A stretch of DNA of 42,018 nt from Achromobacter pulmonis (GCF_002885955.2 NZ_POQS01000006.1:285465-327482); one strand, 5' to 3'; positions 1 to 8,132 are shown, numbered from the stretch's first letter. Numbers and translations are program-made. Notes: a model not told the origin generated them from the letters alone.

Positions 1-866
1 TTGCCTCCCTCGCCCAGCGGCGCCAGCGCGGCCAGCGCGTCCTCGCGCAATGCTTCAGCAAATGCCCGCGCCTCGTCAAGCCCGAGCAGCGATACGTAGG
101 TGGGCTTGTTCTCGGCCGCGTCCTTGCCCGGCGTCTTGCCCAGGCTGGCGCTGTCGGCGGTGACGTCGAGGATGTCGTCGACCACCTGGAACGCCAGGCC
201 CACGGCCTGCGCATAGGCGTCCAGCGCCTGGCGCGTGGCCGAACTGGCGCCCGCCACGATGCCGCCCAGCGCCACACTGCACGCGAGCATGGCGCCCGTC
301 TTCATGCTGTGCATGGTCTGGAGCTCGTCGCGCGACAGCGCGCGCCCGACGCTGAACAGGTCGATGGCCTGGCCGCCCGCCATGCCCTGGCTGCCGGCGG
401 CGCGCGCCAGCGACTGGGTCGCCTGCACGATGAGCGCCGGCGCGATCGGCATGGAAGCCAGCAGGTCGAACGCCAGCGGCTGCAGCGCGTCGCCGGCCAG
501 CATGGCGGTGGCCTCGTCGAACTGCACGTGGGTGGTGGGCCGGCCGCGGCGCAGCGTGTCGTCGTCCATGCAGGGCAGGTCGTCGTGCACCAGCGAATAG
601 GCGTGGATCAGTTCGACCGCCGCGGCGGCGCGGTCCAGCGAAGCCTCAATGGCGAGGACGCTGCCGCTGACCGGGCAGGCCTGCCCCGCCGCATAGACCA
701 GCGCGGCCCGCACCCGCTTGCCGCCGCCGAGGACGGCGTAGCGCATGGCTTCGTGCAGGCGCGCCGGCAGCGCGTCCGCGGGCGGCAGCAGATCGTCCAG
801 CACGTCTTCGACGTGCCGCACGCGCCCCTGCAGCCACTCCGGGAAGGGGAGTTGTATTTGCTTCAT
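1..866 (-). CDS. ispA: Farnesyl diphosphate synthase (partial, C-terminus cut by window edge)
   Basis: Condenses isopentenyl and dimethylallyl/geranyl diphosphate into farnesyl diphosphate in the cytosol, feeding quinone and undecaprenyl synthesis. The protein starts MKQIQLPFPEWLQ at the ATG at 866, and 288 codons are visible; the family is about 295-305 residues, so only the last few are missing. Both aspartate-rich Mg-diphosphate motifs are present: a first motif of the bacterial short-chain type (HDDLPCMDDD, about residues 84-93) and a second, DDILD, near residue 235. GGGKRVR near residue 49 is the usual substrate-binding loop. The start lies 6 bases after the xseB stop, with only a weak AAGAA ribosome site, so translation is probably coupled to xseB. 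In related genomes dxs follows; it would lie just left of the window (inference). Confidence 0.96.
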   Translation of the reverse strand, partial: MKQIQLPFPEWLQGRVRHVEDVLDDLLPPADALPARLHEAMRYAVLGGGKRVRAALVYAAGQACPVSGSVLAIEASLDRAAAAVELIHAYSLVHDDLPCMDDDTLRRGRPTTHVQFDEATAMLAGDALQPLAFDLLASMPIAPALIVQATQSLARAAGSQGMAGGQAIDLFSVGRALSRDELQTMHSMKTGAMLACSVALGGIVAGASSATRQALDAYAQAVGLAFQVVDDILDVTADSASLGKTPGKDAAENKPTYVSLLGLDEARAFAEALREDALAALAPLGEGG

Positions 867-872
867 CGGTTC

Positions 873-1139
873 TTATTCGTCATCCAGCGCCGCCGGGTCC
901 AGCGGGCGCAGCAGGTCGCCCTCCAGGACCTTCACCTGCTGCTCGGCCTGCGCCAGACGCTCCTGGCAGACCCGCGTGAGCGCCACGCCGCGCTTGTAGG
1001 CGGCCAGCGATTGCTCGAGCGGCAACGACCCGTCTTCCATGGCCGCGACCAGCGCTTCGAGTTCGGCCAGCGCCGTTTCGAAATCCTGGGGCAAGGAGGA
1101 GTCATCGACCTGCGGGTCGGCTTGTGGGGAGTGGGCCAA
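873..1139 (-). CDS. xseB: Exodeoxyribonuclease VII small subunit
   Basis: Small subunit of exonuclease VII, which binds XseA and degrades single-stranded DNA in both directions. I chose the TTG at 1139 as start. It gives 88 residues, the normal size for the family, and is preceded by GGAG six bases upstream. The open frame continues further upstream, but that stretch has no family similarity. The core LPQDFETALAELEALVAAME (residues 16-35), followed by LPLEQSLAAYKRG, is the typical XseB helical hairpin. It is followed at once by ispA, a conserved arrangement in proteobacteria. A candidate promoter (-10 TACAAT) lies about 45 bases upstream. Confidence 0.93.
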   Translation of the reverse strand: MAHSPQADPQVDDSSLPQDFETALAELEALVAAMEDGSLPLEQSLAAYKRGVALTRVCQERLAQAEQQVKVLEGDLLRPLDPAALDDE

Positions 1140-1172
1140 ACGGGTCTCCGAGGACGCTAGGGGTGGATCAAT

Positions 1173-1185
1173 CCGTGAATTGTAC
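1173..1185 (-). promoter_or_regulatory. Candidate promoter -10 region for xseB-ispA
   Basis: On the minus strand this reads GTACAATTCACGG, containing a good -10 hexamer TACAAT. Sixteen bases upstream is GCGACA, a 4/6 match to the -35 consensus. The identical 13-mer recurs at 4370-4382 before the Rieske gene. Inferred from sequence only. Confidence 0.4.
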
Positions 1186-1216
1186 GAGATACCCAAACCC
1201 TGTCGCGGCACGCATT

Positions 1217-2071
1217 TCAGGCGGGGGTTCCGGCCAGCCCCGCGACGGCGGCGCGCAGCAGGGGCGCCACCTGCGTGCGCAGCTGCGCCTCGGGCAGCAG
1301 GCCGGCCGGGCCGCCGCAGCTCATGACGAACACGCCCTCGCCCGTGACCGAGGCGAACGGCACCGCGGCCGCGTGGATGCCCGATTGCCACTCGCCGATG
1401 GCGTAGCAGCAGCCCGACTCGCGCAGTTCCGCGCGGGCGCGCTCGATGGCGGCGGCCGGCGGCGCGGCCTCGCCCAGCCGCGCCAGCGCTTCGTCGCAGG
1501 CCGGCGCCGGCAGGCTGGCCAGGTAGGCCCGCCCCATGGCGCTGTCCAGGCTGGCCCGGTAGCCGACCGGCAGGCGCAGATAGAGCGCGGACGAGCCGTG
1601 GATGGCCTCGACGTAGGTCATGGCGTCGCCGTCGAAGGCGCCCAGGGCGACGGCCGCGCCCGTGGCGCGGGCCAGCTCCGTCATGGAGGCCTTGGCCAGT
1701 TCGCGCACCTCCAGGCCGGCCAGCAGGCCGAAGCCCAGCGCCAGCACGCCGTAGCCGGGCGAGTACTTGCCCGTGTCGGGGTGATAGCGCAGATAGCCCA
1801 GCTCGGTCAGCGTGTAGGTGATGCGGCTGATGGTGGGCTTGGGCAGGCCGGTCAGCCGCGCCAGGTCCAGGTTGCCCAGCGCGGTCACGCCGTGGCGGAA
1901 GCAGCGCAGCACCTCCAGCCCGCGCGCCAGGGCGGTGATGAAGTCCGGCGAATTGGCGCCCTCTCCTGCGCCGGCGGCGCGCTTGCGGCGCGCGGGCAGG
2001 CTGAGCTCGACCTTGCCGTCGGGTTTGGCGGCGGGATGCGCGATACGCCTGGCGTCAGAAAAAGATTGCAT
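1217..2071 (-). CDS. IclR-family transcriptional regulator
   Basis: A DNA-binding regulator of 284 residues, probably controlling the divergent Bug receptor gene at 2212. A roughly 40-residue basic, disordered N-terminal extension precedes the winged helix-turn-helix at about residues 43-105 (motif LTGLPKPTISRITYTLTELGYL, written here in part as LPKPTISRIT). The IclR effector-binding domain follows at about 120-280 and contains the typical SAMGRAYLA and GIHAAAVPF segments. The start ATG at 2071 has only a weak GAAG ribosome site. Family members are usually repressors or activators of aromatic or carboxylate catabolism genes; the effector here is unknown. It lies upstream of xseB on the same strand but is separated by 77 bases with its own promoter-like sequence, so it is probably not part of that operon. 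Confidence 0.9.
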   Translation of the reverse strand: MQSFSDARRIAHPAAKPDGKVELSLPARRKRAAGAGEGANSPDFITALARGLEVLRCFRHGVTALGNLDLARLTGLPKPTISRITYTLTELGYLRYHPDTGKYSPGYGVLALGFGLLAGLEVRELAKASMTELARATGAAVALGAFDGDAMTYVEAIHGSSALYLRLPVGYRASLDSAMGRAYLASLPAPACDEALARLGEAAPPAAAIERARAELRESGCCYAIGEWQSGIHAAAVPFASVTGEGVFVMSCGGPAGLLPEAQLRTQVAPLLRAAVAGLAGTPA

Positions 2072-2095
2072 TTCTATTCGCTTCGTTTTTATAGT

Positions 2096-2108
2096 TTATT
2101 TCGAATAA
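2096..2108. promoter_or_regulatory. Candidate IclR operator (dyad TTATT-TCG-AATAA)
   Basis: Perfect 5-base arms around a 3-base centre, inside the strongly AT-rich 140-base gap between the divergent IclR regulator and the Bug receptor gene. IclR proteins commonly bind such short palindromes between themselves and their target. A second, weaker dyad, TTCC-N7-GGAA, lies about 12 bases further right. No convincing -35/-10 pair was found. Confidence 0.35.
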
Positions 2109-2211
2109 CAAAATAAAATTCCATAGTTCGGAATTTAAAGCATGCCGGCCCGGATGACAAGCGGGCCCGCGGCCGGCCATCCACACCCGTACGCGAACCA
2201 AGGGGAAACAC

Positions 2212-3180
2212 ATGATGCGCACGAGCTTCAAATTGCTGGCTACCCTGGTCCTCGGCGCCGCCGCACTGAGCGCCCAGGCCGACACCTATCCGTCCCGCCC
2301 CATCAAGGTCATCTCGCCCTTCCCGGCCGGCGGCGCCACCGACGTGCTGACCCGGGTGCTGGCCGAGCGCATGGCCAAGACGCTGGGCCAGCCCATGATC
2401 GTCGAGAACAAGGCCGGCGCCGGCACCTCCATCGGCGCGGCGTTCGTGGCGCGCGAGGCGCCCGACGGCTACACCATCCTGATGGCCACCAACTCCACGC
2501 TGGTGACCAACCGCTACCTGTACAAGGACCTGCCCTACGATCCCGACAGCTTCGCCCGCATCGGCATGGTGGGCGTGGGGCCGCTGGTGCTGCTGTCCAG
2601 CCCCAAGCGGCCCTTCGCCGGCACGCAGGACGTGGTGGCCTACGCCAAGCAGCACCCGGGCAAGCTGACCTTCGCCACGTTCGGGCCCGGCACCTCGTCG
2701 CACCTGGCCGGCGAGCTGTTCAAGAAGCGCGCCGGCATCGACATCCTGCACGTGCCCTTCAAGGGCGCCACCCAGGCCCTGCCGGCGCTCATCAGCGGCG
2801 AAGTGGACCTGTTCTTCGACATGGTGGCCACCGGCATGCCGCAGGCCGACGCGGGCAAGGTCAAGGTCTTCGCCATCACCAGCCCCACGCGCCTGCCCAC
2901 CCAGCCCAAACTGGCCACCATGGCCGAACAGGGCTATCCGGATTTCGACCTGACCGCCTGGTTCAGCTTCGTGGCGCCCAAGGGCACGCCCGCCCCCGCC
3001 ATGGACAAGCTGCGCCAGGCCCTGGCCGAGACGCTGCAGGACGAGGCGATCAAAAAGCGCATGCTTGAAATGGGCATAGACCCGCGCTCGGGCACGCCGG
3101 CCGAACTGGACCGCCAGATCGCGAGCGAACAGCCCATCGTCGCGCAGCTGGTCAAACAGGCCAACATGGCGCCGCAGTAA
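2212..3180 (+). CDS. Bug-family (TctC-like) periplasmic substrate-binding protein
   Basis: Extracytoplasmic receptor of the tripartite tricarboxylate transporter type, 322 residues. It has a Sec signal peptide (MMRTSFKLLATLVLGAAALS, cleavage likely after AQA at about residue 24). The mature start YPSRPIKVISPFPAGGATDV is the family signature, including the PFPAGG loop that contacts ligand carboxylates, and VENKAGAGTSIGA follows. Start ATG at 2212 (a second ATG at 2215 is possible), with AGGGGA five to ten bases upstream. No TctA/TctB membrane partners are adjacent, so this is an orphan receptor of the kind greatly expanded in Bordetella. The ligand is unknown; it is probably a small organic acid. 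Likely regulated by the divergent IclR protein. Confidence 0.92.
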   Translation: MMRTSFKLLATLVLGAAALSAQADTYPSRPIKVISPFPAGGATDVLTRVLAERMAKTLGQPMIVENKAGAGTSIGAAFVAREAPDGYTILMATNSTLVTNRYLYKDLPYDPDSFARIGMVGVGPLVLLSSPKRPFAGTQDVVAYAKQHPGKLTFATFGPGTSSHLAGELFKKRAGIDILHVPFKGATQALPALISGEVDLFFDMVATGMPQADAGKVKVFAITSPTRLPTQPKLATMAEQGYPDFDLTAWFSFVAPKGTPAPAMDKLRQALAETLQDEAIKKRMLEMGIDPRSGTPAELDRQIASEQPIVAQLVKQANMAPQ

Positions 3181-3216
3181 ATACACGGGGCGGACCCTTG
3201 TTGTCAGCCCCTGTTA

Positions 3217-3234
3217 CCAGGCCCTAACGCCTGG
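3217..3234 (+). terminator. Weak hairpin after the Bug gene
   Basis: CCAGGC and GCCTGG arms around a 6-base loop, 37 bases after the Bug stop. No T-run follows, so intrinsic termination is uncertain. Confidence 0.25.
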
Positions 3235-3259
3235 ATACACCGGCCCCGCCGGCCCGGCT

Positions 3260-3284
3260 GCTATGGTGAAACAAACCCCATAGC
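3260..3284. promoter_or_regulatory. Inverted repeat just upstream of the acyltransferase start
   Basis: GCTATGG and CCATAGC (7-base perfect arms, 11-base loop) end 9 bases before the ATG at 3294, where a ribosome binding site would be expected and none is seen. It could be an operator or a translation-controlling hairpin. Confidence 0.3.
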
Positions 3285-3293
3285 GAATGCCCG

Positions 3294-4304
3294 ATGCCGT
3301 ACCTCGAAGAAAGATATGCACGGCTGGACGCTGCGCGCTGGCTGGCGGCCCTGGCCGTCGTCCTGCTGCACAGCGCAGCCATGATCGTCAGCAATCCCGC
3401 CGCCTATGGCGGCGGCGCGTGGCTGGCCGCCAACCTGTACGATTCGGCGGCGCGCTGGTGCGTGCCCGTCTTCGTCATGGTCAGCGGCGCCCTGCTGCTG
3501 GACCCCGACAAGCCCCAGGACGCGCGCCAGTTCTACAGCCGGCGCATGGCGCGGATCTGCGCGCCGCTGCTGTTCTGGACGCTGTTCTACCTGGCCTGGC
3601 GCACCGGGCTGGACTGGTGGGACGACGGCCGCATCGATTTTTCGTTCTGGCCGCGCAAGGTCGCCCAGGGCGAGCCCTATTACCACCTGTGGTACCTGTA
3701 CATGATCGTGGGGCTGTACCTGTTCGCGCCCCTGATCCGCCTGCTGTATGCGCGCAGCACGCCGCGGGCGCGCGCGCTGTGGGTGGTCGGCATCCTGGGC
3801 GTGGCGATCCTGGACTCCCTGTACCGCCGCGCGCTGGGCGCGCCCGCCGGCTTCTTCCTGACCTGGTTCCTGCCGTATCTGGGCTATTTCGTGGCCGGCC
3901 GCCTGATCTTCGACGGCCAGATGCGGGTGCCGCGTCCGCGCCTGATGCTGGCGGCCAGCGTGGCCGCGACCGCGCTGGGCGTGTATGCCATGTCCAACAG
4001 CCGCACGCTGGACACGTATTTCTATGACTATTTCAGTCTGACCGTCCCGTTCATGTCGCTGGCTGCCTTCCAGTGCATCGTGTCGTCGCCGCGCCTGCCG
4101 CGGCTGGCCTCGCTGGCCCCGCTGACCTTCGGGGTCTACCTGATCCATCCGCTGTTCCTGGACGTGGCGCGCCGGGCCGGCGCGATCACGGGCGCGCGCA
4201 GCGACGCGTGGGCGGTGCCGCTGCTGGCGGCCGCCGTATTCGCATTGTCGGCGGCCAGCAGCTGGCTGCTGAGGAGGCATCCAGCCACCCGCAGACTGGT
4301 CTGA
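3294..4304 (+). CDS. Membrane-bound acyltransferase (acyltransferase-3 family)
   Basis: Integral inner-membrane protein of 336 residues with about ten hydrophobic segments, resembling the OafA/WecH acyltransferases that O-acetylate surface polysaccharides or other envelope glycans. The opening RYARLDAARWLAALAVVLLH (from residue 7), with its early His in the first membrane segment, is characteristic of the family. YSRRMARICAPLLFW and YYHLWYLYMIVGLYLF are also typical. No periplasmic SGNH domain is attached, so it is the short, membrane-only form. The start at 3294 lacks a visible ribosome site. It stands alone, with no glycosyltransferases nearby, so the acceptor molecule cannot be guessed. 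Confidence 0.88.
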   Translation: MPYLEERYARLDAARWLAALAVVLLHSAAMIVSNPAAYGGGAWLAANLYDSAARWCVPVFVMVSGALLLDPDKPQDARQFYSRRMARICAPLLFWTLFYLAWRTGLDWWDDGRIDFSFWPRKVAQGEPYYHLWYLYMIVGLYLFAPLIRLLYARSTPRARALWVVGILGVAILDSLYRRALGAPAGFFLTWFLPYLGYFVAGRLIFDGQMRVPRPRLMLAASVAATALGVYAMSNSRTLDTYFYDYFSLTVPFMSLAAFQCIVSSPRLPRLASLAPLTFGVYLIHPLFLDVARRAGAITGARSDAWAVPLLAAAVFALSAASSWLLRRHPATRRLV

Positions 4305-4369
4305 ATTCTGCGGCGCCAGGACTTCGTCCGTGCTTGCGTATCATCGCGGGCGCGGGTCTGGCCCTTGGG

Positions 4370-4382
4370 GTACAATTCACGG
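4370..4382 (+). promoter_or_regulatory. Candidate promoter -10 region for the Rieske gene
   Basis: GTACAATTCACGG contains the -10-like TACAAT and is identical to the 13-mer before xseB. No good -35 is visible at the expected distance. The 299-base gap 4305-4603 otherwise holds only a pair of near-identical 14-mers (next entry) and the ribosome site. Confidence 0.35.
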
Positions 4383-4433
4383 CTTATTTGATCGGCCAGA
4401 CACCGATTTTTCTTCGCGCCAGAACGGAATTCA

Positions 4434-4474
4434 CCCAGCGGATTTCACTTGGCGGACTTGCCCAGCGGAATTCA
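4434..4474 (+). repeat. Direct repeat of a 14-mer in the Rieske gene leader
   Basis: CCCAGCGGATTTCA at 4434-4447 and CCCAGCGGAATTCA at 4461-4474 differ at one base and are 27 bases apart start to start. They lie between the candidate promoter and the start codon. Confidence 0.5.
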
Positions 4475-4603
4475 GGCGGCGGATTTGGCCAGGCCATCAG
4501 GCCCGGCCGGACGAGATTGCCGCGCACGCCGGGCGAGCCACCAGGCAAAGCTGCTCGGCGACAGCTCAACCGTCCTGGCTTTTTTATCCGAGCGGAGGGA
4601 ATC

Positions 4604-5752
4604 ATGACCGACATCGGTCGGATGGCACATGTAGTGCCAGCTCGCACCCAGCTACCCGTCAGCGCATATTTTGACGAAGCCCTCTTTGCCCGCGAGCAAG
4701 AACTCATTTTCAAGCAATCCTCGCAATACGTCGGCCACCAGAAATTGGTGCCCGAGGTCGGGGACTGGCGCACGCTGGTCCAGGAAAACGGAGGTCGCCT
4801 GCTGGTCCGCAACCAGCAAGGCGTCGAACTCATCTCAAATGTCTGCCGCCACCGGCAGGCATTGATGCTTGGCGGCGAAGCCGGCAACGTGGCCGGCAAC
4901 TGCAATACCAAGGGCAACCTGAAGGCGACCGGCGGCAACATCGTGTGCCCGCTGCACCGTTGGACGTACAACAACAAGGGCGAGTTGTTGGGCGCGCCCC
5001 AGTTCGACACCACGCCCTGCATGAACCTGCAGAAGTTCCGCCTGCGCGACTGCCACGGCCTGCTGTTCGAAGGCCCGCGCGACCCGGCCGCCGACATGGC
5101 GCCGCTGTTCGCGCGGCCCGAGTTCGACTTCGGCGACTACGTGCTGGACCACGTCGAGGTGCACCAGTGCAACTACAACTGGAAGACCTTCATCGAGGTC
5201 TACCTCGAGGACTACCACGTCGGTCCGTTCCACCCCGGCCTGGGCCGCTTCGTCACCTGCGACGACCTGAGCTGGGAGTTCAACGACTGGTACAGCCTGC
5301 AGCGCGTCGGCGTGCACAACGCGCTGGCGCAGCCGGGCTCGGAGGTCTACAAGCAGTGGCATGACCGCCTGCTGGCGTTCCGCGAAGGCGACGCGCCCGA
5401 TTTCGGCGCGGTCTGGGTCACGTATTTCCCGACCCACATGATCGAACTGTATCCGCACGTGCTGGTGCTCTCCACGCTGTATCCCAAGAGCCCGCAGGAA
5501 ACCGTGAACGTGGTCGAGTTCTACTACCCTGAGGAAATCGCCGCCTTCGAGCGCGAATTCGTCGAGGCGCAGCGCGCCGCCTACATGGAGACGGCCATCG
5601 AGGACGACGAGATCGCCGAACGCATGGACGCCGGCCGCAAGGCCCTGATGCAGCGCGGCGTCAACGAAACCGGCCCCTACCAGTCGCCCATGGAAGACGG
5701 CATGCAGCACTTCCACGAATGGTATCGCCGCATCATGCAGGACCGGGTCTGA
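4604..5752 (+). CDS. Rieske [2Fe-2S] non-haem iron oxygenase, alpha-subunit-like
   Basis: A 382-residue protein of the ring-hydroxylating dioxygenase alpha-subunit superfamily. The N-terminal Rieske domain has Cys81-x-His83 and Cys115-x2-His118. The catalytic domain has the NWK...E...EDYHVGPFH segment (residues 192-210), giving His205 and His210 of the mononuclear iron site; an acidic third ligand would lie further on. The start ATG at 4604 follows GGAGG with a 5-base gap; the open frame upstream is not family-like. Unusually, 31 residues separate the two Rieske ligand pairs, where 15-17 are normal, and the first pair reads CRHRQ rather than CxHRG. No reductase or ferredoxin gene is adjacent, so electrons come from elsewhere. 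The substrate is unknown. Confidence 0.88.
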   Translation: MTDIGRMAHVVPARTQLPVSAYFDEALFAREQELIFKQSSQYVGHQKLVPEVGDWRTLVQENGGRLLVRNQQGVELISNVCRHRQALMLGGEAGNVAGNCNTKGNLKATGGNIVCPLHRWTYNNKGELLGAPQFDTTPCMNLQKFRLRDCHGLLFEGPRDPAADMAPLFARPEFDFGDYVLDHVEVHQCNYNWKTFIEVYLEDYHVGPFHPGLGRFVTCDDLSWEFNDWYSLQRVGVHNALAQPGSEVYKQWHDRLLAFREGDAPDFGAVWVTYFPTHMIELYPHVLVLSTLYPKSPQETVNVVEFYYPEEIAAFEREFVEAQRAAYMETAIEDDEIAERMDAGRKALMQRGVNETGPYQSPMEDGMQHFHEWYRRIMQDRV

Positions 5753-5767
5753 GGCCCTGCCGTGCAA

Positions 5768-5803
5768 ACAAAAAAGCCTTGCTTGCCCGCAAGGCTTTTT
5801 TTT
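5768..5803. terminator. Bidirectional intrinsic terminator
   Basis: Stem GCCTTGC/GCAAGGC with a TTGCCC loop, preceded by an A-run and followed by eight T residues, so it can work on both strands. It serves the Rieske gene (plus) and the phosphonate operon ending at 5828 (minus). Confidence 0.9.
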
Positions 5804-5827
5804 GGCCGGTGGGCCGGGCTGCGCGGA

Positions 5828-6958
5828 TCAGCGGCCGAGCGTCCCGGCCACGGCGCGCTCGCCGATGGCCAGCCCCACCGTCATGCCCACGCCCGAGTGC
5901 ATCACCGCCACGGTCGTGGCCGCATCCACGGCCATCACCGAGAACGGCGCCGGGCCGTGCGCGCCGTACACGCCCTGCCAGCGCTCCAGCACCCGCAGCC
6001 GCGCGGCCAGGGCCTGCGACGCCAGGTCCAGCATCGCGTCGTCCACGGCCTCGTCGTTGAACGGCGGGGCATCCTGGCCGTAGCGGTGCGAATCGCCGAT
6101 GATCAGTTCGCCGTAGGGCGTGGGGCTGATCAGCAGGTGGATGCCGTTTTCCAGCAGCATGGGCGTGCGCGCCTGGATCACTTCGCGCAGCGCCAGCGCC
6201 GACGGCAGGTCGGAGAACGCGCCGTAATGCACGCAGGACAGGCCGGTGAGCAGCGGCCGGTCGAGCGCGATGGGATCGGCCTCGAACGCGGCGCGCAGCA
6301 TCTGCAGGCGCGTGACCTCCAGGTTCAGCGGCGCGAACAGTTCCGGCAGCAGGGTCAGGTAATCGTGGCCGGGGCAGACGAACACGTGCCCGCCCTGGAA
6401 TTCGCCGGCCGACGTGCAGACCCGGCCGCCTTCGACGGCGCGCGCCAGCGTGCCGGTGATGAAGGTGACGCCCAGCGACTCGGCCAGGTAGCGCGTGATC
6501 GCCGGCAGCGCCTCGCGCGAATAGATCTGCAGGTCGTCATGGCCTTGCAGCGCGGCGCAGTGATGCGCCAACCGCCCGCCGTACAGGCGCGCGACCTCGC
6601 GGCCCGACAGCAGTTCGGCGCGATAGCCTTCCTGCCGCATGCGGGTTTCGGCGAATTCCTGCAGCACGTCCGCCTCGTCGGCGTTGCGCGCCAGCACCAG
6701 CGCGCCGTTGGCCCGCACGTGGAAACCCGCCTTGCCCGCCAGGTCCAGCCACAGCTCGCGCGCCTGCTGGGCGTGCGACAGCATCGTGCCCGGCGCCTGG
6801 CCGGTCACGATCACCTGGCCGAAATTGCGGACCGTGGCGCCATGCGCCTGGCGGCTGCGCTCGATCACGGCCACCGACAGGCCGCGCTTGGCGGCCGCCC
6901 AGGCGTGGGCGATGCCCAGCATGCCCGCGCCCACCACGATTACGTCAAAGTTCTTCAT
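5828..6958 (-). CDS. FAD-dependent amine oxidase-like protein of phosphonate operons (TIGR03364 / PbfC type)
   Basis: A 376-residue DAO-type flavoprotein with the N-terminal dinucleotide-binding motif VVGAGMLG (residues 8-15), and the ERS and ATVRNFG segments characteristic of the group. This clade occurs in phosphonate operons; members have been reported to oxidise AEP or N-methyl-AEP to phosphonoacetaldehyde (from memory of the family). That would supply the substrate of PhnX, whose gene lies upstream in the same operon, and could replace the missing transaminase PhnW. The start ATG at 6958 has no strong ribosome site. It is the last gene of the minus-strand phosphonate operon, 57 bases after the binding-protein gene, and is followed by a strong terminator. 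Confidence 0.85.
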   Translation of the reverse strand: MKNFDVIVVGAGMLGIAHAWAAAKRGLSVAVIERSRQAHGATVRNFGQVIVTGQAPGTMLSHAQQARELWLDLAGKAGFHVRANGALVLARNADEADVLQEFAETRMRQEGYRAELLSGREVARLYGGRLAHHCAALQGHDDLQIYSREALPAITRYLAESLGVTFITGTLARAVEGGRVCTSAGEFQGGHVFVCPGHDYLTLLPELFAPLNLEVTRLQMLRAAFEADPIALDRPLLTGLSCVHYGAFSDLPSALALREVIQARTPMLLENGIHLLISPTPYGELIIGDSHRYGQDAPPFNDEAVDDAMLDLASQALAARLRVLERWQGVYGAHGPAPFSVMAVDAATTVAVMHSGVGMTVGLAIGERAVAGTLGR

Positions 6959-7015
6959 TTCTGGACCACTGGAAAGAATTGGGGACCACCCTTGCGGCGG
7001 CCCCGATAACGCTGC

Positions 7016-8038
7016 TTACTTCTTCTTCGGCTCGGACTTGCCGTCGTAGCGCTTGGTCCATTCCGCGATGATGCGTTCGCGGTTCGTGGCGGCCCACACG
7101 AAGTCGTTCTTGATCATGCGCTTGGTCAGGTCGGACGGCAGGTTGGGGTTGACGGTCGCCACCGAGGGAATCGCCAGCACCGCGAAGTTGGCCTTGTACA
7201 GCTCGTTGGCTTCGCGGCTGGCCGAGAAGTCGGCCAGCTTGCGGGCGGCCTCGAGGTGCTTGGTGCCCTTGACGATGGCGGTGGCCTCGACTTCCCAGCC
7301 CAGGCCTTCCGACGGGAACACGGCCTCGACCGGCGCGCCGTCGGCCTTCAGCTTGGCGGCGCGGTAGTCGAACGACACACCGATCGGGAATTCGCCGGCG
7401 GCGGCCAGGTTGCAAGGCTTGGAGCCGGAATGCGTGTACGAACCGATGTTCTTGTGCAGCGCGTCCATATAGGCCCAGCCCTTTTCTTCACCGAAGATCT
7501 GCAGCCAGGCGCTCACGTCCAGGAAACCCGTGCCCGAGGAGGCCGGGTTGGGCATCACGATCTTGCCGGCGTAGACCGGCTTGGTCAGGTCCTGCCACGA
7601 GGTGGGCTTGGGCAGCTTCTGCTTTTCGGCTTCGATGGTGTTGAAGCAGATGGCGGCGGCGTAGCCGTCCATGCCGACCCACGAGGGCTCGGCCTTGGCG
7701 TCGCGCATGTTGGGCGCGATCTGGTCCAGGCCCTTGGGCGCGTACGGCAGCAGCATGCCTTCCTTGTCCATCAGGCCCAGGGCCGTACCGGCCAGGCCCC
7801 AGATCACGTCGGCCTTGGGATTGCTTTTCTCGGCCAGCAGCTTGGCGGCGATGATGCCGGTGGAATCGCGCACCCACTGGATCTTGATGTCGGGATGGGC
7901 CTTTTCGAAGGCGGCCTGGTAGGCCTTGATCTGGTCGGCTTCCAGCGCCGTGTAGACGGTCAGGGTGGTCTCGGCGGAAGCGGTGCCCATCACGCCCGTC
8001 AGGGCGGCGGCCAGTGCAAGCAGCTTGTAGCGATTCAT
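7016..8038 (-). CDS. Phosphonate (2-aminoethylphosphonate) ABC transporter binding protein
   Basis: Periplasmic solute-binding protein of 340 residues with a signal peptide (MNRYKLLALAAALTGVMGTA, cleavage near residue 22 after ASA). The mature protein begins TTLTVYTALEADQIKAYQAAF, the fold of iron/AEP-type binding proteins. The segments STGIIAAKLLAEKSNPKADV and SGSKPC-LAAAGEFPIGVSFDYRAA fit the putative AEP-binding family TIGR03261. Start ATG at 8038, with GGAG six bases upstream. It sits inside the operon with a matching permease and ATPase and with phnX, which makes AEP or a derivative the likely ligand (inference from context). A gap of 94 bases separates it from phnX; binding-protein genes often have extra translation or promoter signals there, but none is clear. 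Confidence 0.88.
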   Translation of the reverse strand: MNRYKLLALAAALTGVMGTASAETTLTVYTALEADQIKAYQAAFEKAHPDIKIQWVRDSTGIIAAKLLAEKSNPKADVIWGLAGTALGLMDKEGMLLPYAPKGLDQIAPNMRDAKAEPSWVGMDGYAAAICFNTIEAEKQKLPKPTSWQDLTKPVYAGKIVMPNPASSGTGFLDVSAWLQIFGEEKGWAYMDALHKNIGSYTHSGSKPCNLAAAGEFPIGVSFDYRAAKLKADGAPVEAVFPSEGLGWEVEATAIVKGTKHLEAARKLADFSASREANELYKANFAVLAIPSVATVNPNLPSDLTKRMIKNDFVWAATNRERIIAEWTKRYDGKSEPKKK

Positions 8039-8132
8039 GGAGTACTCCGTTGGTAGGCGGAAAAAGGCTGCAAAACCCCGCGGGGCCGGCGCAAGCCGGT
8101 CCCGTGTGCAGCGAACGCGGGGCGGTGAAGGG

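Noticed and set aside
4073..4603. Upstream extension of the Rieske gene overlapping the acyltransferase
   Set aside because: The extension has no Rieske similarity, overlaps a good gene, and a strong GGAGG site precedes the ATG at 4604.
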